In this document: positions 15,936-24,697 of the stretch, piece after piece
Layout of the letters: the number at the start of each line of letters is the position of its first letter
How positions within the stretch are numbered: position 1 is the stretch's first letter
Assembly (NCBI GenBank): GCA_963729695.1
Contig: CAVSOT010000003.1
Span: forward strand, 62,001 to 126,000
Source of the DNA: PALSA-693 sp963729695
GTDB taxonomy: Bacteria > Actinomycetota > Acidimicrobiia > Acidimicrobiales > Palsa-688
Reading direction: 5' to 3'
Length of the DNA: 64,000 bases
Notes under the pieces: model-generated
What the model saw: the letters and a program-made list of their open reading frames with translations, nothing else
Told to the model about the DNA's origin: nothing
Database searches by the model: none
Translations under genes and position numbers: made by a program

Positions 15936-17219
15936 TCAGACGGCCTGGTCCTGCAGCTCGGATGGATTGGGACGGTCGGATGGATTGGGACGGTCGGATG
16001 GATTGGGACGGTCGGATGGACTGGGACGGTCGGCCGCCAGCGACGACGGCTCCTTGCTCGGCCGCCCTTCTACCGGCCCGGGCTGGAGTCGGAAGCGCCA
16101 CCTGGCTCGGCGCGCCCGGACTGAGTTCCCGATTCGGGAGAGGATGGGTTGCAGCTCCTGGAAGGATCGCATAGCCAGCCGATCGACCGGGTTGGCCGCC
16201 AGGGCGACGAAGTACGAGGTCAACTGCTTCTGGTCGGGGTACATCCGCTCCAACGCCGCGTTCTCGGCATAGGTGCACGTATCGATCCACTGGGCGTCGA
16301 GGGCGTCGTGGAAGTGGTCGATGACACTGAGATGCAGCTGGACCCCCGGACTGGTCTGGGCAAACCGCTCGTCGTAGCCGATCTTCAGGAGGAACAGACC
16401 GTCTCCTCCCCTGAGGAACAGCGCCACGGCGCACACCGTGTCGTTGGCCTCGAGCGTGTAGACGAGCAAGCGTCCGTCCTCCCGGAACGCATCGCACATG
16501 GCGCGGAAGTACTCCGGTTCGCCGGCGACGGTGGCCATGGCGATTCCAGTGGCCGCCTTGTACCCCGACGCCTCCAGCCGGATGATCTCTTCGACGGCCG
16601 CCGGATCGTCGCTGCGATCGACGAGCTGCACTTCCCCTCCTGCGGCCGCGTTCAGCCTTCGGCGTAGCCGGCGCAGGTGGGAAAGGTGTTTCTTGGAGTG
16701 CATCGACTGGTAGGACTCTCCCTCGCGTCGACGCAGGAACGCTCGTTCCCACGACTGGTACCGCTCGAAGGGAAGGCCCGAGACGTCGGCCGCCTGCTCG
16801 ATAGCCCGGTCGACCGGTCCGCCTGCGGCCACCTCCTGCAGGACGAGAATCCGCCCGTGCCGGATCCCCCGACGCCGAGCGAGCCCCTCGAAAATCGCAG
16901 CCATCGCCTCCTGGCTCCGCTCAGGGTCGAGCAGGGGTGTGCCGCAGTAGACCATGCGGCGGACTCGGGTGGTCACGAATGGGTACGGAAAGTCGCACCA
17001 CTGCCGAACTGGGCGGACGGGTATGCACCCGAAGATGCGATCGCCGTCCTCGGCGAAGACCACCTCGATCTGGTGGCCAAACGACTGGTGGCGGGCGGCC
17101 GCCACCACGCAGTCCGGTTCGAACAGCGGATTGGGTTCCACCGCGTCCCTGGCCAACCGGCGCCACGCCGTCTCGTCGCGTGGAGTCAGTTCGCAAGCGC
17201 GGACGATTCTGGCTTTCAT
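15936..17219 (-). CDS. GNAT/FemAB-like acyltransferase (BioF2-like) with hexapeptide-repeat tail
   Basis: A 427-residue protein of the PF13480-like GNAT superfamily, which includes FemAB-related aminoacyl or acyl transferases of polysaccharide and exosortase clusters. The core (HSKKHLSHLRRLRRRL, then a Gly-Tyr-Lys region, then GGDGLFLLKIGYDERFAQTSPG) fits the CoA- or aminoacyl-donor fold. It could transfer carrier-bound aminoacyl groups to a glycan; this is inference. The C-terminus ends in four copies of a six-residue repeat (Asp-Arg-Pro-Asn-Pro-Ser), encoded by an 18-bp minisatellite and followed by ELQDQAV. The ATG at 17219 was chosen over upstream alternatives because family similarity starts there. 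A TGTATCA element lies 92 bases upstream. Confidence 0.72.
   Translation of the reverse strand: MKARIVRACELTPRDETAWRRLARDAVEPNPLFEPDCVVAAARHQSFGHQIEVVFAEDGDRIFGCIPVRPVRQWCDFPYPFVTTRVRRMVYCGTPLLDPERSQEAMAAIFEGLARRRGIRHGRILVLQEVAAGGPVDRAIEQAADVSGLPFERYQSWERAFLRRREGESYQSMHSKKHLSHLRRLRRRLNAAAGGEVQLVDRSDDPAAVEEIIRLEASGYKAATGIAMATVAGEPEYFRAMCDAFREDGRLLVYTLEANDTVCAVALFLRGGDGLFLLKIGYDERFAQTSPGVQLHLSVIDHFHDALDAQWIDTCTYAENAALERMYPDQKQLTSYFVALAANPVDRLAMRSFQELQPILSRIGNSVRARRARWRFRLQPGPVEGRPSKEPSSLAADRPSPSDRPNPSDRPNPSDRPNPSELQDQAV
15958..16029. repeat. 18-bp minisatellite, four units, inside the GNAT gene 3' end
   Basis: Four tandem 18-bp units (TCGGATGGATTGGGACGG, with one T-to-C change in the last) encode Asp-Arg-Pro-Asn-Pro-Ser repeats at the protein C-terminus. 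The near-identity of the units suggests recent expansion. Confidence 0.9.
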
Positions 17220-17310
17220 CGCAACTGGCTCTCCGTGTCTGAGGGGTCCAGAGCACGGGGCCGGTCGGCCCCAGGCGTCTGCGTACCTTCGAGGCCCGGA
17301 GTTGATCTCT

Positions 17311-17317
17311 TGATACA
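17311..17317 (-). promoter_or_regulatory. TGTATCA element upstream of the GNAT gene
   Basis: Reads TTGTATCAAG on the minus strand, 92 bases before the ATG at 17219. This is the longest spacing of the set. Confidence 0.4.
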
Positions 17318-17424
17318 ACCGGCACCCCCCGGAGAACGGCCTCTTCCCATCCGGGGCCGTCAACGCGTATCTGAGGGCCTCCCGTCGCGCTCTCATCGGT
17401 GGTCATCCTCGGGGGTGTATAGCA

Positions 17425-17679
17425 ATGTTCGACAACCAGCCTGACGCCCACTCTCAAGCAACAGACACCTGGAAGTACCACCGCGACCTGGGCCAGCGCT
17501 TCGAGCACGAAGGCCGTTGTGCCGCCGGCTCGGCGCAAAAGTCGCGCTACTACTGGCTCGCCGCAGACAGGTACGTGCGGGCGGCCGGCCTGGCTCCCTA
17601 CGACCTGCAGCACATCATGACCAGCGCCGCAGCCCGGTGTTACGACGCCGCCATGCTGCTGCGCGCTGAGGTGGCCTGA
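17425..17679 (+). CDS. Small hypothetical protein
   Basis: An 84-residue protein with no recognised family. It is hydrophilic at the N-terminus (MFDNQPDAHSQATDTWKYHR) and mostly helical afterwards (RYYWLAADRYVRAAGLAPYD, AARCYDAAMLLRAE). Tyr and Ala are frequent, giving a look reminiscent of TPR-like helices. It lies divergent from the GNAT gene and 35 bases before the MetA-like gene, so it may lead that transcript. No clear ribosome site is seen at the ATG. Confidence 0.45.
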   Translation: MFDNQPDAHSQATDTWKYHRDLGQRFEHEGRCAAGSAQKSRYYWLAADRYVRAAGLAPYDLQHIMTSAAARCYDAAMLLRAEVA

Positions 17680-17714
17680 GCCCGGTGCGGCCGTCAGAGT
17701 CGGTGAGATGAACG

Positions 17715-18707
17715 ATGACCGTTGGCACCAGCGCTGAGACGCTCCGACTCCGTCCCCCCAGCTTCGGCACTCGGGGCGACGCCCGCCCCGAAAGGTGGCC
17801 CCTGCGGGTCGGCTTCGTCAACAACATGCCCGATGCCGCCTTCGAGGACACCTATCAGCAGTTCGCCGGGCTGATCCTGACCGGTTGCGCTCCGTCCGAA
17901 GTCGAGCTGCGCTGCTTCTACCTTCCATCCGTCCCTCGCTCCGCCTCGGTTCTGCAAGACGCATCCGTGCCCTACCAGGACATCGACCACCTCTACGCGG
18001 ATCCGCCGGATGCGGTGGTCATTACCGGCACGGAGCCTCGCTCCCGTGAGCTAGCTGCGGAACCGTACTGGGACGAGCTGTCCGAGCTTCTCCGGTGGGC
18101 AGAGGCGGAGGTCCCGTCGACCCTGCTCTCCTGCCTGGCTGCCCACGCCGCCGCCCTGGCCCTGGACGGGATCGAGCGCGTGCGCCTCCCGGCCAAGCAG
18201 AGCGGAGTGTACCGGCAGTGGGTCGATCGGACCCATCCACTGTCCAGGGGTCTAGGCCCGAAGGCGTCCTTCCCCCATTCCCGCTACAACGAGATCCCCG
18301 GTCGGGAGCTGGTGTCCGCTCGCTACCGACTCATGGTCGCATCCTCCCGGTCGGGCTGGACGATCGCCACCCGGGAAAAGGCCGGCCGGCTGCTCACCCT
18401 GTTGCAAGGGCATCCTGAGTATTCAGAGCGGACGTTGCTGAAGGAGTACCGCCGTGACGTCCGGCGTGTGCTGGATGGGACGAGCGAGATCCATCCCGAG
18501 ATCCCGGTCAACTACTTCGACCGGGCCGGCGTCGAGCTCCTGGAGGCATTCCGCGACAGGTGCGCCGGACCCTCCCAACCCGCCCCGGAGGACTTTCCGT
18601 CCCAGGCCGCGGCCGATCACATCCGAGCCCGGTGGGACCAGGCGTCCCGCCGACTCTTCGGCAACTGGCTGGCGGACAGCCGGCTCCGGACTGCCCTCGT
18701 CGCCTAG
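17715..18707 (+). CDS. MetA-like homoserine O-acyltransferase
   Basis: A 330-residue enzyme of the MetA family (class I glutamine-amidotransferase fold), which acylates the homoserine hydroxyl with acetyl- or succinyl-CoA. Family features are RVGFVNNMPDAAFEDTYQQF near the N-terminus, VVITGTEPRSRELAAEPYWDEL, the nucleophile Cys140 in LSCLAAHAAAL and the partner motif QGHPEY with His233 and Glu235. Acetyl versus succinyl preference cannot be read with confidence. A PLP enzyme of the O-acetylhomoserine sulfhydrylase type lies at 23412-24697, so both steps of homoserine gamma-substitution are encoded nearby. The product could be homocysteine or a special amino acid for the carrier-protein line. 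No TGTATCA copy precedes it. Confidence 0.82.
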   Translation: MTVGTSAETLRLRPPSFGTRGDARPERWPLRVGFVNNMPDAAFEDTYQQFAGLILTGCAPSEVELRCFYLPSVPRSASVLQDASVPYQDIDHLYADPPDAVVITGTEPRSRELAAEPYWDELSELLRWAEAEVPSTLLSCLAAHAAALALDGIERVRLPAKQSGVYRQWVDRTHPLSRGLGPKASFPHSRYNEIPGRELVSARYRLMVASSRSGWTIATREKAGRLLTLLQGHPEYSERTLLKEYRRDVRRVLDGTSEIHPEIPVNYFDRAGVELLEAFRDRCAGPSQPAPEDFPSQAAADHIRARWDQASRRLFGNWLADSRLRTALVA

Positions 18708-18772
18708 CGAGCGGTCAACTTCGTGGTCGCCGGTAGCAGCCCGTCCGCACCCGAGACTGATCGCCTGCGCTG

Positions 18773-20086
18773 ATGGGCCCGGGTGAGCTGACGGACCAGC
18801 CAGAGCCGATACACCAGCCAGAGCCGATACACCAGCCTGAGCTGACGGGCGAGGGTGATGGGGCTGGTTCCCGGACCTTTCGCTGGCGGAGCCCGATCCG
18901 CGGACCCTGGCTCACTTCGGTGTTCGGTCTCGTCCTTTTGATCGGAATACCCGTAGAGATGGTGACCGGGCTGCTGTCGTACGCCGCCTACAACCCCAAC
19001 CTGGCGGGCAACGACCCGAACCCTGATCACGGGGTGTTCGGGTTCTACCTTTTCAACTGGTTGACGTCGCCCAGCTGGGCGTACCGGTTGATCGAAGGGG
19101 TGCACGTCATCCTGGGGCTGGCCCTCGTGCCGATCGTGCTGGCGAAGCTCTGGTCGGTGATGCCGCAGCTCTTTGCCTGGCCGCCGTTCCGGTCATTGGC
19201 GCGACTGCTGGAACGGGTGACGCTGCTCATGCTGGTCGGCGGTGTCATCTTTGAGATGACGACTGGTGTCCTCGAGATCGGCTACTTCAATTTTGGGTTC
19301 AGCTTCTACCCGGGCCACTTCTACGGGGCGTGGATCTTCATCACCGCCTTCATCGTGCACGTCGTCCTCCGGCTCGGAAGAGCCATCACTGCCCTCAGAT
19401 CGCGAGGCATGCGGGCCGAGCTGCGAACCGATCTGGCCCACACCACCCCGGAGGCGCCCGAGGACGCACCTCTGGCGGCCCAGACCGCCGAGCCGACGAT
19501 CTCGAGGCGGGGTGTCCTGGCCATGGTCGGAGCCGGCTCCCTGGCCATCGTGGCGCTGACGGTTGGCGAGACCATAGACGGATTGCGGCGCACGGCGTTG
19601 CTGGGGACCCGGAACGCCTCGCCCGGAGTCGGCCCCAATCACTTCCCGGTCAACCACACCGCGGCTTCCGTTGGCGTCGGGCCCGAGCAGACCGGTGAAA
19701 GTTGGCGGCTGGAGCTCGTCGGTGCTCGGCAGCTGACGCTCACGCGGCAGGACCTCCTGGCCCTGCCCACCGTCGAGGCCACCCTTCCGATCGCCTGCAC
19801 CGAGGGGTGGTCCACGGTGCAGCGCTGGAGCGGTATCCGCTTGGCCGACCTGGCCGCCGTGGCCGGCACGCCCAGCCCTCGATCGGCAACTCTCGACACC
19901 CTCGACCAGAGCTCGGTCCAGCTCGCCGGCACCCAGGTGACGGCACCGGAGTCGATGTTGGCGCTCCGGGTCAACGGAGCCGACCTGTCCCTCGACCACG
20001 GCTACCCGGCCCGGGTGATCGTTCCGTCGGCTCCCGGCACCCACAACAAGAAGTGGATGTCCCGGATCACCTTCGAAGCGGCGTGA
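18773..20086 (+). CDS. Molybdopterin-dependent oxidoreductase fused to a cytochrome b-like membrane domain
   Basis: The N-terminal half holds about five membrane spans (WLTSVFGLVLLIGIPVEMVTG, VHVILGLALVPIVLAK, VTLLMLVGGVIFEM, WIFITAFIVHVVLRL) with His residues suited to haem ligation. After a linker containing SRRGVLAMVGAGSLAIVAL comes a sulfite-oxidase-fold domain with the molybdenum-ligand Cys342 in IACTEGWS and an SAPGTHNKKWM end motif. It resembles a single-chain version of the MsrP/MsrQ or sulfite-oxidase plus b-type cytochrome systems. The substrate is unknown. The first 25 residues include an 18-bp-encoded repeat (QPEPIH), and the start is weakly supported. It is followed 25 bases later by a small membrane protein that may assist it. 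Confidence 0.8.
   Translation: MGPGELTDQPEPIHQPEPIHQPELTGEGDGAGSRTFRWRSPIRGPWLTSVFGLVLLIGIPVEMVTGLLSYAAYNPNLAGNDPNPDHGVFGFYLFNWLTSPSWAYRLIEGVHVILGLALVPIVLAKLWSVMPQLFAWPPFRSLARLLERVTLLMLVGGVIFEMTTGVLEIGYFNFGFSFYPGHFYGAWIFITAFIVHVVLRLGRAITALRSRGMRAELRTDLAHTTPEAPEDAPLAAQTAEPTISRRGVLAMVGAGSLAIVALTVGETIDGLRRTALLGTRNASPGVGPNHFPVNHTAASVGVGPEQTGESWRLELVGARQLTLTRQDLLALPTVEATLPIACTEGWSTVQRWSGIRLADLAAVAGTPSPRSATLDTLDQSSVQLAGTQVTAPESMLALRVNGADLSLDHGYPARVIVPSAPGTHNKKWMSRITFEAA
18797..18838. repeat. 18-bp minisatellite at the 5' end of the molybdo-oxidoreductase gene
   Basis: Two complete units (CAGCCAGAGCCGATACAC) and a partial third encode QPEPIH repeats. Confidence 0.8.
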
Positions 20087-20111
20087 GGCCGAGTGATGTG
20101 GGGCCGTTGAC

Positions 20112-20585
20112 GTGAAGTGGTTTCGCCGTCGGTACGGGGCGACGGTCTCGCACCTGGCGTTGATGGTGGCGTGCCTGGCGGTGGCGGGCTACGCCCTCTC
20201 TCGCGTCTGGAAACAAGGAGGCCTGGACCGCATCGCGGTCTGGTTCTTCGCCCTTTTGATCTTGCACGACTTCATCGGCTGGCCCATCTACACCTGGTCG
20301 GACCGGATCGTTCAGCGCCTGCCCGTTCGTCCCCGGCCCAGGGTGCCCTGGATCAACCACGTGAGGGTTCCGTTCTTCCTCTCCGCCGTCCTGCTCATCA
20401 TCGCCTTCCCGCTGATCCTTCGCTTGTCCGCAAGGACCTACGCGGCCAACTCGGGAGTGTCGGAGTCGCCCTACCTCGGCCATTGGCTGCTCGTCACCGG
20501 ACTGCTCTTTGTGGGGTCTGGGCTTCTGTACCTGCTGCGGCTGTGGCGAGCCGGCCGGCGTGGCGAGGCCGGAAGCGGGCGCTAA
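20112..20585 (+). CDS. Small integral membrane protein
   Basis: A 157-residue protein with four predicted membrane spans: VSHLALMVACLAVAGYAL, IAVWFFALLILHDFIGWPIY, VPFFLSAVLLIIAFPLIL and GHWLLVTGLLFVGSGLLYLL. His, Tyr and Trp in the second span could bind a cofactor, but no known family was recognised. The GTG start lies 25 bases after the molybdo-oxidoreductase stop, so the two are probably co-transcribed. Its 3' end faces the VOC gene with only 16 bases between. Confidence 0.6.
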   Translation: MKWFRRRYGATVSHLALMVACLAVAGYALSRVWKQGGLDRIAVWFFALLILHDFIGWPIYTWSDRIVQRLPVRPRPRVPWINHVRVPFFLSAVLLIIAFPLILRLSARTYAANSGVSESPYLGHWLLVTGLLFVGSGLLYLLRLWRAGRRGEAGSGR

Positions 20586-20601
20586 GCCACTTCGGGCCGG
20601 A

Positions 20602-20994
20602 TCAGGGCGCGGCCTCGATGACCTCGACGAGCATCTTGTTGGAACGAAGAAGGAAGGCGACGTGGCGCCCATCGAAGGCGATGGCCGGCTTCGGTTCCGA
20701 GACGAGCTTGGCCCCGCTGGCGCTCAGCAGCCCGATGGCCTCACCGATATCGCTGACCTCGTAGCCGAAATGGTAGAGCGGGCTTCCATGGGCCAACCAC
20801 GGATCCAGCACATGGGAGTCGGGGAGGGCTTCGAGGAGCTCGATGCGCGCCTCCTCGAGCAGCATGAACTGCCCCTTGATGCCCTGAAGCGGATCGGTGA
20901 AAGCTGAGCCCTCACTGGTGTAGCCCAGATTGCCGAACCATCGCACTTCGCGCTCGAGATCTCGACACGCGATTCCTGTGTGATGGAAGCGCAC
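20602..20994 (-). CDS. VOC (glyoxalase/dioxygenase-fold) family protein
   Basis: A 130-residue single-module vicinal-oxygen-chelate protein. It starts with the family strand VRFHHTGIACRDLEREVRWF, which supplies a metal His, and has a central IELLEAL strand, LYHFGYEVSDI with the second His, and a C-terminal MLVEVIEA with the acidic ligand. Members isomerise, epimerise or cleave small metabolites; the substrate is unknown. The GTG start is 12 bases after the UXS stop, so it is the third gene of the UGD-UXS operon. Confidence 0.75.
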   Translation of the reverse strand: MRFHHTGIACRDLEREVRWFGNLGYTSEGSAFTDPLQGIKGQFMLLEEARIELLEALPDSHVLDPWLAHGSPLYHFGYEVSDIGEAIGLLSASGAKLVSEPKPAIAFDGRHVAFLLRSNKMLVEVIEAAP

Positions 20995-21005
20995 GGAGGT
21001 GGATA

Positions 21006-21935
21006 CTACTTGTGGTGCATGAACCACTCGAGGGTCCGGGCCAGACCCACGCTGAGAGGGGTTTCGGGCTGCCACCCGAGCAACGAGCGGGCGAGGGTCA
21101 GATCGGGTCGACGTTGCGTCGGGTCGTCCTGCGGCCGGTCGACGAACACCAGCTCCGACCGGGAACCGGACAGTTCGAGGACCAGCCGAGCCATCTCGAG
21201 CACGGAGCGTTCGTCGTCGTTGCCGATATTGACAGGACCTCGATAGTCGGACTCCACCAGCGCCAAGAGGCCCGTCACCTCGTCGTCGACGTAGCAGAAA
21301 CTGCGGGTCTGGGACCCGTCCCCGTGGATCGTCAGCGGTTCGCCCCGCAGGGCCTGGGTGACGAAGTTCGACACGACCCGGCCGTCGTCGGGGCGCATTC
21401 CGGGTCCGTAGGTGTTGAAGATCCGGGCGATCCGAACCTGGAGGCCGTGACGCCGGTGGTAGGCGGTGCTCAGGGCCTCGCCGAAGCGCTTCGCCTCGTC
21501 GTACACGGAGCGAGGGCCGATCGGATTGACGTTGCCCCAGTACCGCTCTGGCTGGGGGTGAACCTGCGGCTCGCCGTACACCTCGCTGGTCGACGCTTGG
21601 AGGAAGCAAGCGTCAGAAGCGACGGCCACGTCCAGAAGATTCCGGAGGCCGCGGCTGCCGACATCCAGGATCTCCAGAGAAAGGGGTTCGAAGTCGACGG
21701 GGGAGGCCGGGCAGGCCAGGTTCAGGACCGCGTCGAACGCGCCTTCCACCGGCACCCCCAGTGCGATGTCGGCTTCGACGAACGAGAACTCGTCCCGCTT
21801 GAGCAGTTCCTTGACCTGCTCGGCGGAGCCCGTCACCAGGTTGTCCACACAGACCACCCGATCCCCACGGTCGAGGAGGCGGGCGCACATGTTCGCGCCG
21901 ATGAAGCCGGCGCCACCTGCGACGAGCACCCGCAT
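21006..21935 (-). CDS. UDP-glucuronate decarboxylase (UDP-xylose synthase)-like
   Basis: A 309-residue extended short-chain dehydrogenase: NAD-binding GGAGFIG at 7-13, substrate motif STSEVYG, catalytic Tyr145 and Lys149 in YDEAK, and RIFNTYGPGM. This set is typical of UXS1/ArnA-C-type enzymes that convert UDP-glucuronate to UDP-xylose. It overlaps the UDP-glucose dehydrogenase stop (TGATG), giving a complete UDP-glucose to UDP-xylose route. UDP-xylose would feed the cluster glycosyltransferases. A dTDP- or UDP-sugar 4-epimerase is the main alternative, but the neighbour favours UXS. Confidence 0.85.
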   Translation of the reverse strand: MRVLVAGGAGFIGANMCARLLDRGDRVVCVDNLVTGSAEQVKELLKRDEFSFVEADIALGVPVEGAFDAVLNLACPASPVDFEPLSLEILDVGSRGLRNLLDVAVASDACFLQASTSEVYGEPQVHPQPERYWGNVNPIGPRSVYDEAKRFGEALSTAYHRRHGLQVRIARIFNTYGPGMRPDDGRVVSNFVTQALRGEPLTIHGDGSQTRSFCYVDDEVTGLLALVESDYRGPVNIGNDDERSVLEMARLVLELSGSRSELVFVDRPQDDPTQRRPDLTLARSLLGWQPETPLSVGLARTLEWFMHHK

Positions 21936-23236
21936 CAGCGCCGTCCCATGCCGAAGTAGCAAAGCCCGGCGGTCCGCACTTCGTGCGGGTCGAGGACGTT
22001 ACGGGTGTCGACGATGGCCGGCCGGTCCATGAGCGATGCCACCTTGGCCAAGTCCAGGTCGCGAAACTCCGGCCACTCGGTCAGCACGACCACCGCGCTC
22101 GCACCTTCGCAGGCGGTGTAGGGATCTCCGCACACCTCGACCTTCAGCCCGGTCAGGTGTCCGTCCGACGGGTCCGGAACGGTGGGGTCGAAGGCCCGCA
22201 GGGCCGCTCCCCGCTGGTGAAGTCGGGCGAGCACCGCCAAGGCGGGCGAGTCGCGCAGGTCGTCGGTGCCGGCCTTGAAGGTGAGGCCCCACGCCGCGAT
22301 CTGGACGCCTTCGAGCGTTCCGCCGGCCGCGGCCTCGACCTCGTCGGCGACCGAGTCGAACTGGCGCTCGTTGGAGGCCACCACCTCCTTGAGCAAGGGG
22401 AACTCATAGTGGTGGGCGTCGGCGATCCGGATGAGGGCGTTGGTATCCTTGGGAAAGCATGATCCACCCCAGCCCGGCCCCGGGGCCAGATGGTCTGCGC
22501 CGATCCGCGGGTCGTAGCTCATGCCGCGGATCACGTCCACGGCGTCGGCTCCGACCGCGCCACACAGGCGGGCGATGGCGTTGATGAAAGAGACCTTGGC
22601 CGCGAGGAAAGCGTTGCATGCGTACTTGACGGTCTCTGACGACGCCGGATCGGTGATCAGGCACGGAGCACCCAACGGCTCGTACAAGCCGGCGAGGCGC
22701 TCGGCCGCGTCACGGTCGTCGCTGCCGATCACAATGCGATCCGGGTGCAGCCAGTCGTGGACCGCGTGCCCCTCCCGGAGGAACTCCGGGTTGGACACCA
22801 CCACCGTGTCGGGTCGTCCCAGGGCGGCCATGACCGCGCCCGCCGTCCCGACGGGGACGGTGGACTTGTTGACGACCACCGCTCCCTCTTTCAGATGGGG
22901 CGCCACCTGGGCCGATACCTGCTCGACGAAGCTCAAATCGGCAGCGCCGTCGGCCCCTTGCGGCGTCGGAACGCAAAGAAACACGAAGTCTGCGCCTCGG
23001 GACGCGGCCACCGCATCGGTGGTAAACGACAAACGCCCGGTGTCCAGTCCATCCTGGATGAGACCAGCAAGGCCTTCCTCCAGGATCGGGGACTCACCGC
23101 GGCTCATACACGCCACTCGTTCGGCGTCGATGTCGACCGCGTGCACCCGGTAACCCAGATGCGACAGGCAGGCCGCCGTCGTCAACCCCACATACCCGGC
23201 TCCGATCACCGCGATCTTCGTGGAGTTATCGGCCAT
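21935..23236 (-). CDS. UDP-glucose 6-dehydrogenase
   Basis: A 433-residue enzyme oxidising UDP-glucose twice with NAD+ to UDP-glucuronate. It has the N-terminal GxGxxG (AVIGAGYVGLTTA), FVFLCVPTPQ, NPEFLREG, the YACNAFLAAKVSFINAI helix and the catalytic Cys260 in GGSCFPKD, with a complete C-terminal UDP-binding domain (WGLTFKAGTDDLRDSP). The ATG at 23236 is preceded by GAAGGA. A TGTATCA element ends 58 bases upstream. It is the first gene of an operon with the UXS-like and VOC genes. Confidence 0.93.
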   Translation of the reverse strand: MADNSTKIAVIGAGYVGLTTAACLSHLGYRVHAVDIDAERVACMSRGESPILEEGLAGLIQDGLDTGRLSFTTDAVAASRGADFVFLCVPTPQGADGAADLSFVEQVSAQVAPHLKEGAVVVNKSTVPVGTAGAVMAALGRPDTVVVSNPEFLREGHAVHDWLHPDRIVIGSDDRDAAERLAGLYEPLGAPCLITDPASSETVKYACNAFLAAKVSFINAIARLCGAVGADAVDVIRGMSYDPRIGADHLAPGPGWGGSCFPKDTNALIRIADAHHYEFPLLKEVVASNERQFDSVADEVEAAAGGTLEGVQIAAWGLTFKAGTDDLRDSPALAVLARLHQRGAALRAFDPTVPDPSDGHLTGLKVEVCGDPYTACEGASAVVVLTEWPEFRDLDLAKVASLMDRPAIVDTRNVLDPHEVRTAGLCYFGMGRR

Positions 23237-23293
23237 AACATCCTTCTTTCGCTGAACCAATCCTTCGCAGGAAGGAGGAGATCCGAGGGGAGT

Positions 23294-23300
23294 TGATACA
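23294..23300 (-). promoter_or_regulatory. TGTATCA element upstream of the UDP-xylose operon
   Basis: Reads TTGTATCAA on the minus strand, 58 bases before the UGD ATG. It faces away from the copy at 23383. Confidence 0.45.
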
Positions 23301-23382
23301 AGGGTTTGGGTTTTGCGGGCCGGCTGCGGGCGACTCGGCTCCGCTCTTCACCGACGGGGGCCGCCGGGCCGGTGGTGAAGCA

Positions 23383-23389
23383 TGTATCA
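23383..23389 (+). promoter_or_regulatory. TGTATCA element upstream of the sulfhydrylase-adenylation operon
   Basis: Reads ATGTATCAAG on the plus strand, 23 bases before the ATG at 23412. It is divergent from the copy at 23294. Confidence 0.45.
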
Positions 23390-23411
23390 AGACCTTGCAC
23401 CAGCACCTCGG

Positions 23412-24697
23412 ATGAATGTTGTGCGAGACGAAACGATCGCCATTCACGGCGGGTATGAGGGCGAGAGCACCCGAGCGGTAGCGGTGCCCATCTACCAGAC
23501 CGTCGCCCATGAGTTCATCGACGCTGACCACGCAGCCGCCCTGTTTGACCTGGAGGCGGCCGGCTTCCATTACAACCGGATCAACAACCCGACCGTGGAC
23601 GTGCTCGAGAAGCGTATGACCGCCCTGGAGGGGGGTGCGGCCGGGCTGGCCCTGGCATCAGGTACCGCCGCGGTCCGCTACGCCGTGCGCAATGTTACGG
23701 CCACCGGCGCCAACGTGGTCTGCGCCCCGCAGCTCTACGGAGCCACCTACACCCTCTTTGCCCACATCTTGCCGGAGGAGGGGGTCGAGGTCAGGTTCGC
23801 CGTCGACGACAAGCCTCAGTCGCTCGAGGCCCGGATCGACAACCGGACGGCGGCGGTGTTCTGCGAGTCGATCGGTAATCCGGCCGGCAACATCGTCGAT
23901 CTTCCCGCGGTGTGCGACATGGCCCACTCCCAGGGGGTGCCAGTGATCGTCGACAATACCGTCGCCACCCCTGATCCTCCTGAAGCCTTTCGAACACGGG
24001 GCCGACGTCGTGGTCCACTCGCTGACCAAGTTCGTGGGCGGCCACGGGACCACCCTGGGCGGGCTCATCGTCGACGGGGGGTCATTTCCGTGGGGCGACG
24101 AACCGGAGCGATTTCCGATGTTCTCCCGACCTGAACCGTCATTCCACGGAGTGGTCTACACCAAGGACCATCCCGACTGTCCCTACATCGTCCGGTGCCG
24201 CACGGTCGGCCTTCGCAACGGCGGGGCCACCCTTTCCCCCTTCAACGCCTTCCTTCTGCTGCAAGGTCTGGAGACGCTGTCGATCCGTATCGACCGGCAC
24301 GGCGCCAATGCCGCGGCCGTCGCCCAGTGGCTCCAGAACGATCCCCGGGTCGCCTGGGTGAGCTGGTCGGGCCTTCCTGATCACCCCGATCATGCGCTGA
24401 CGAAGCGGCTCTGCTCTAACCGCTGCTCCGTCGATCTTGACGTTCGGAGTGAAGGGCGGTTACGACGCCGGCATTCGCTTCTTCAACGAGGTGAAGCTGT
24501 TCAAGCGCCTGGTCAACCTGGGCGACGCCAAATCGCTCGTCAGCCACCCGGCCTCGACGACCCACCGACAGCTGACGGCGGAAGAGCTGGCGCTGGTCGG
24601 CGTCACCCCGGACATGATCCGCCTCTCAATCGGCATCGAGCACATCGACGATCTCGTCGAGGATCTCGACCAAGCCCTCGGAGCGCCTCCTTCATGA
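23412..24697 (+). pseudogene. O-acetylhomoserine sulfhydrylase-like PLP enzyme, two frameshifts
   Basis: Cys/Met-metabolism PLP-enzyme fold: MNVVRDETIAIHGGYEGEST, PIYQTVAHEF, HYNRINNPTVDVLEKRM, GLALASGTAAVRYAV and CESIGNPAGNIVD. The PLP-lysine motif VVHSLTKFVGGHG appears only after a frame change near 23970. A second change near 24415 is needed to reach the C-terminal domain (FNEVKLFKRLVNLGDAKSLV, then RLSIGIEHIDDLVEDL). All three segments join to a normal-length enzyme, so this is either a young pseudogene or two assembly indels. The function would be replacement of the acyl group of O-acylhomoserine by sulfide or another nucleophile, pairing with the MetA-like gene. The final stop overlaps the next ATG as ATGA. 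Confidence 0.8.
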
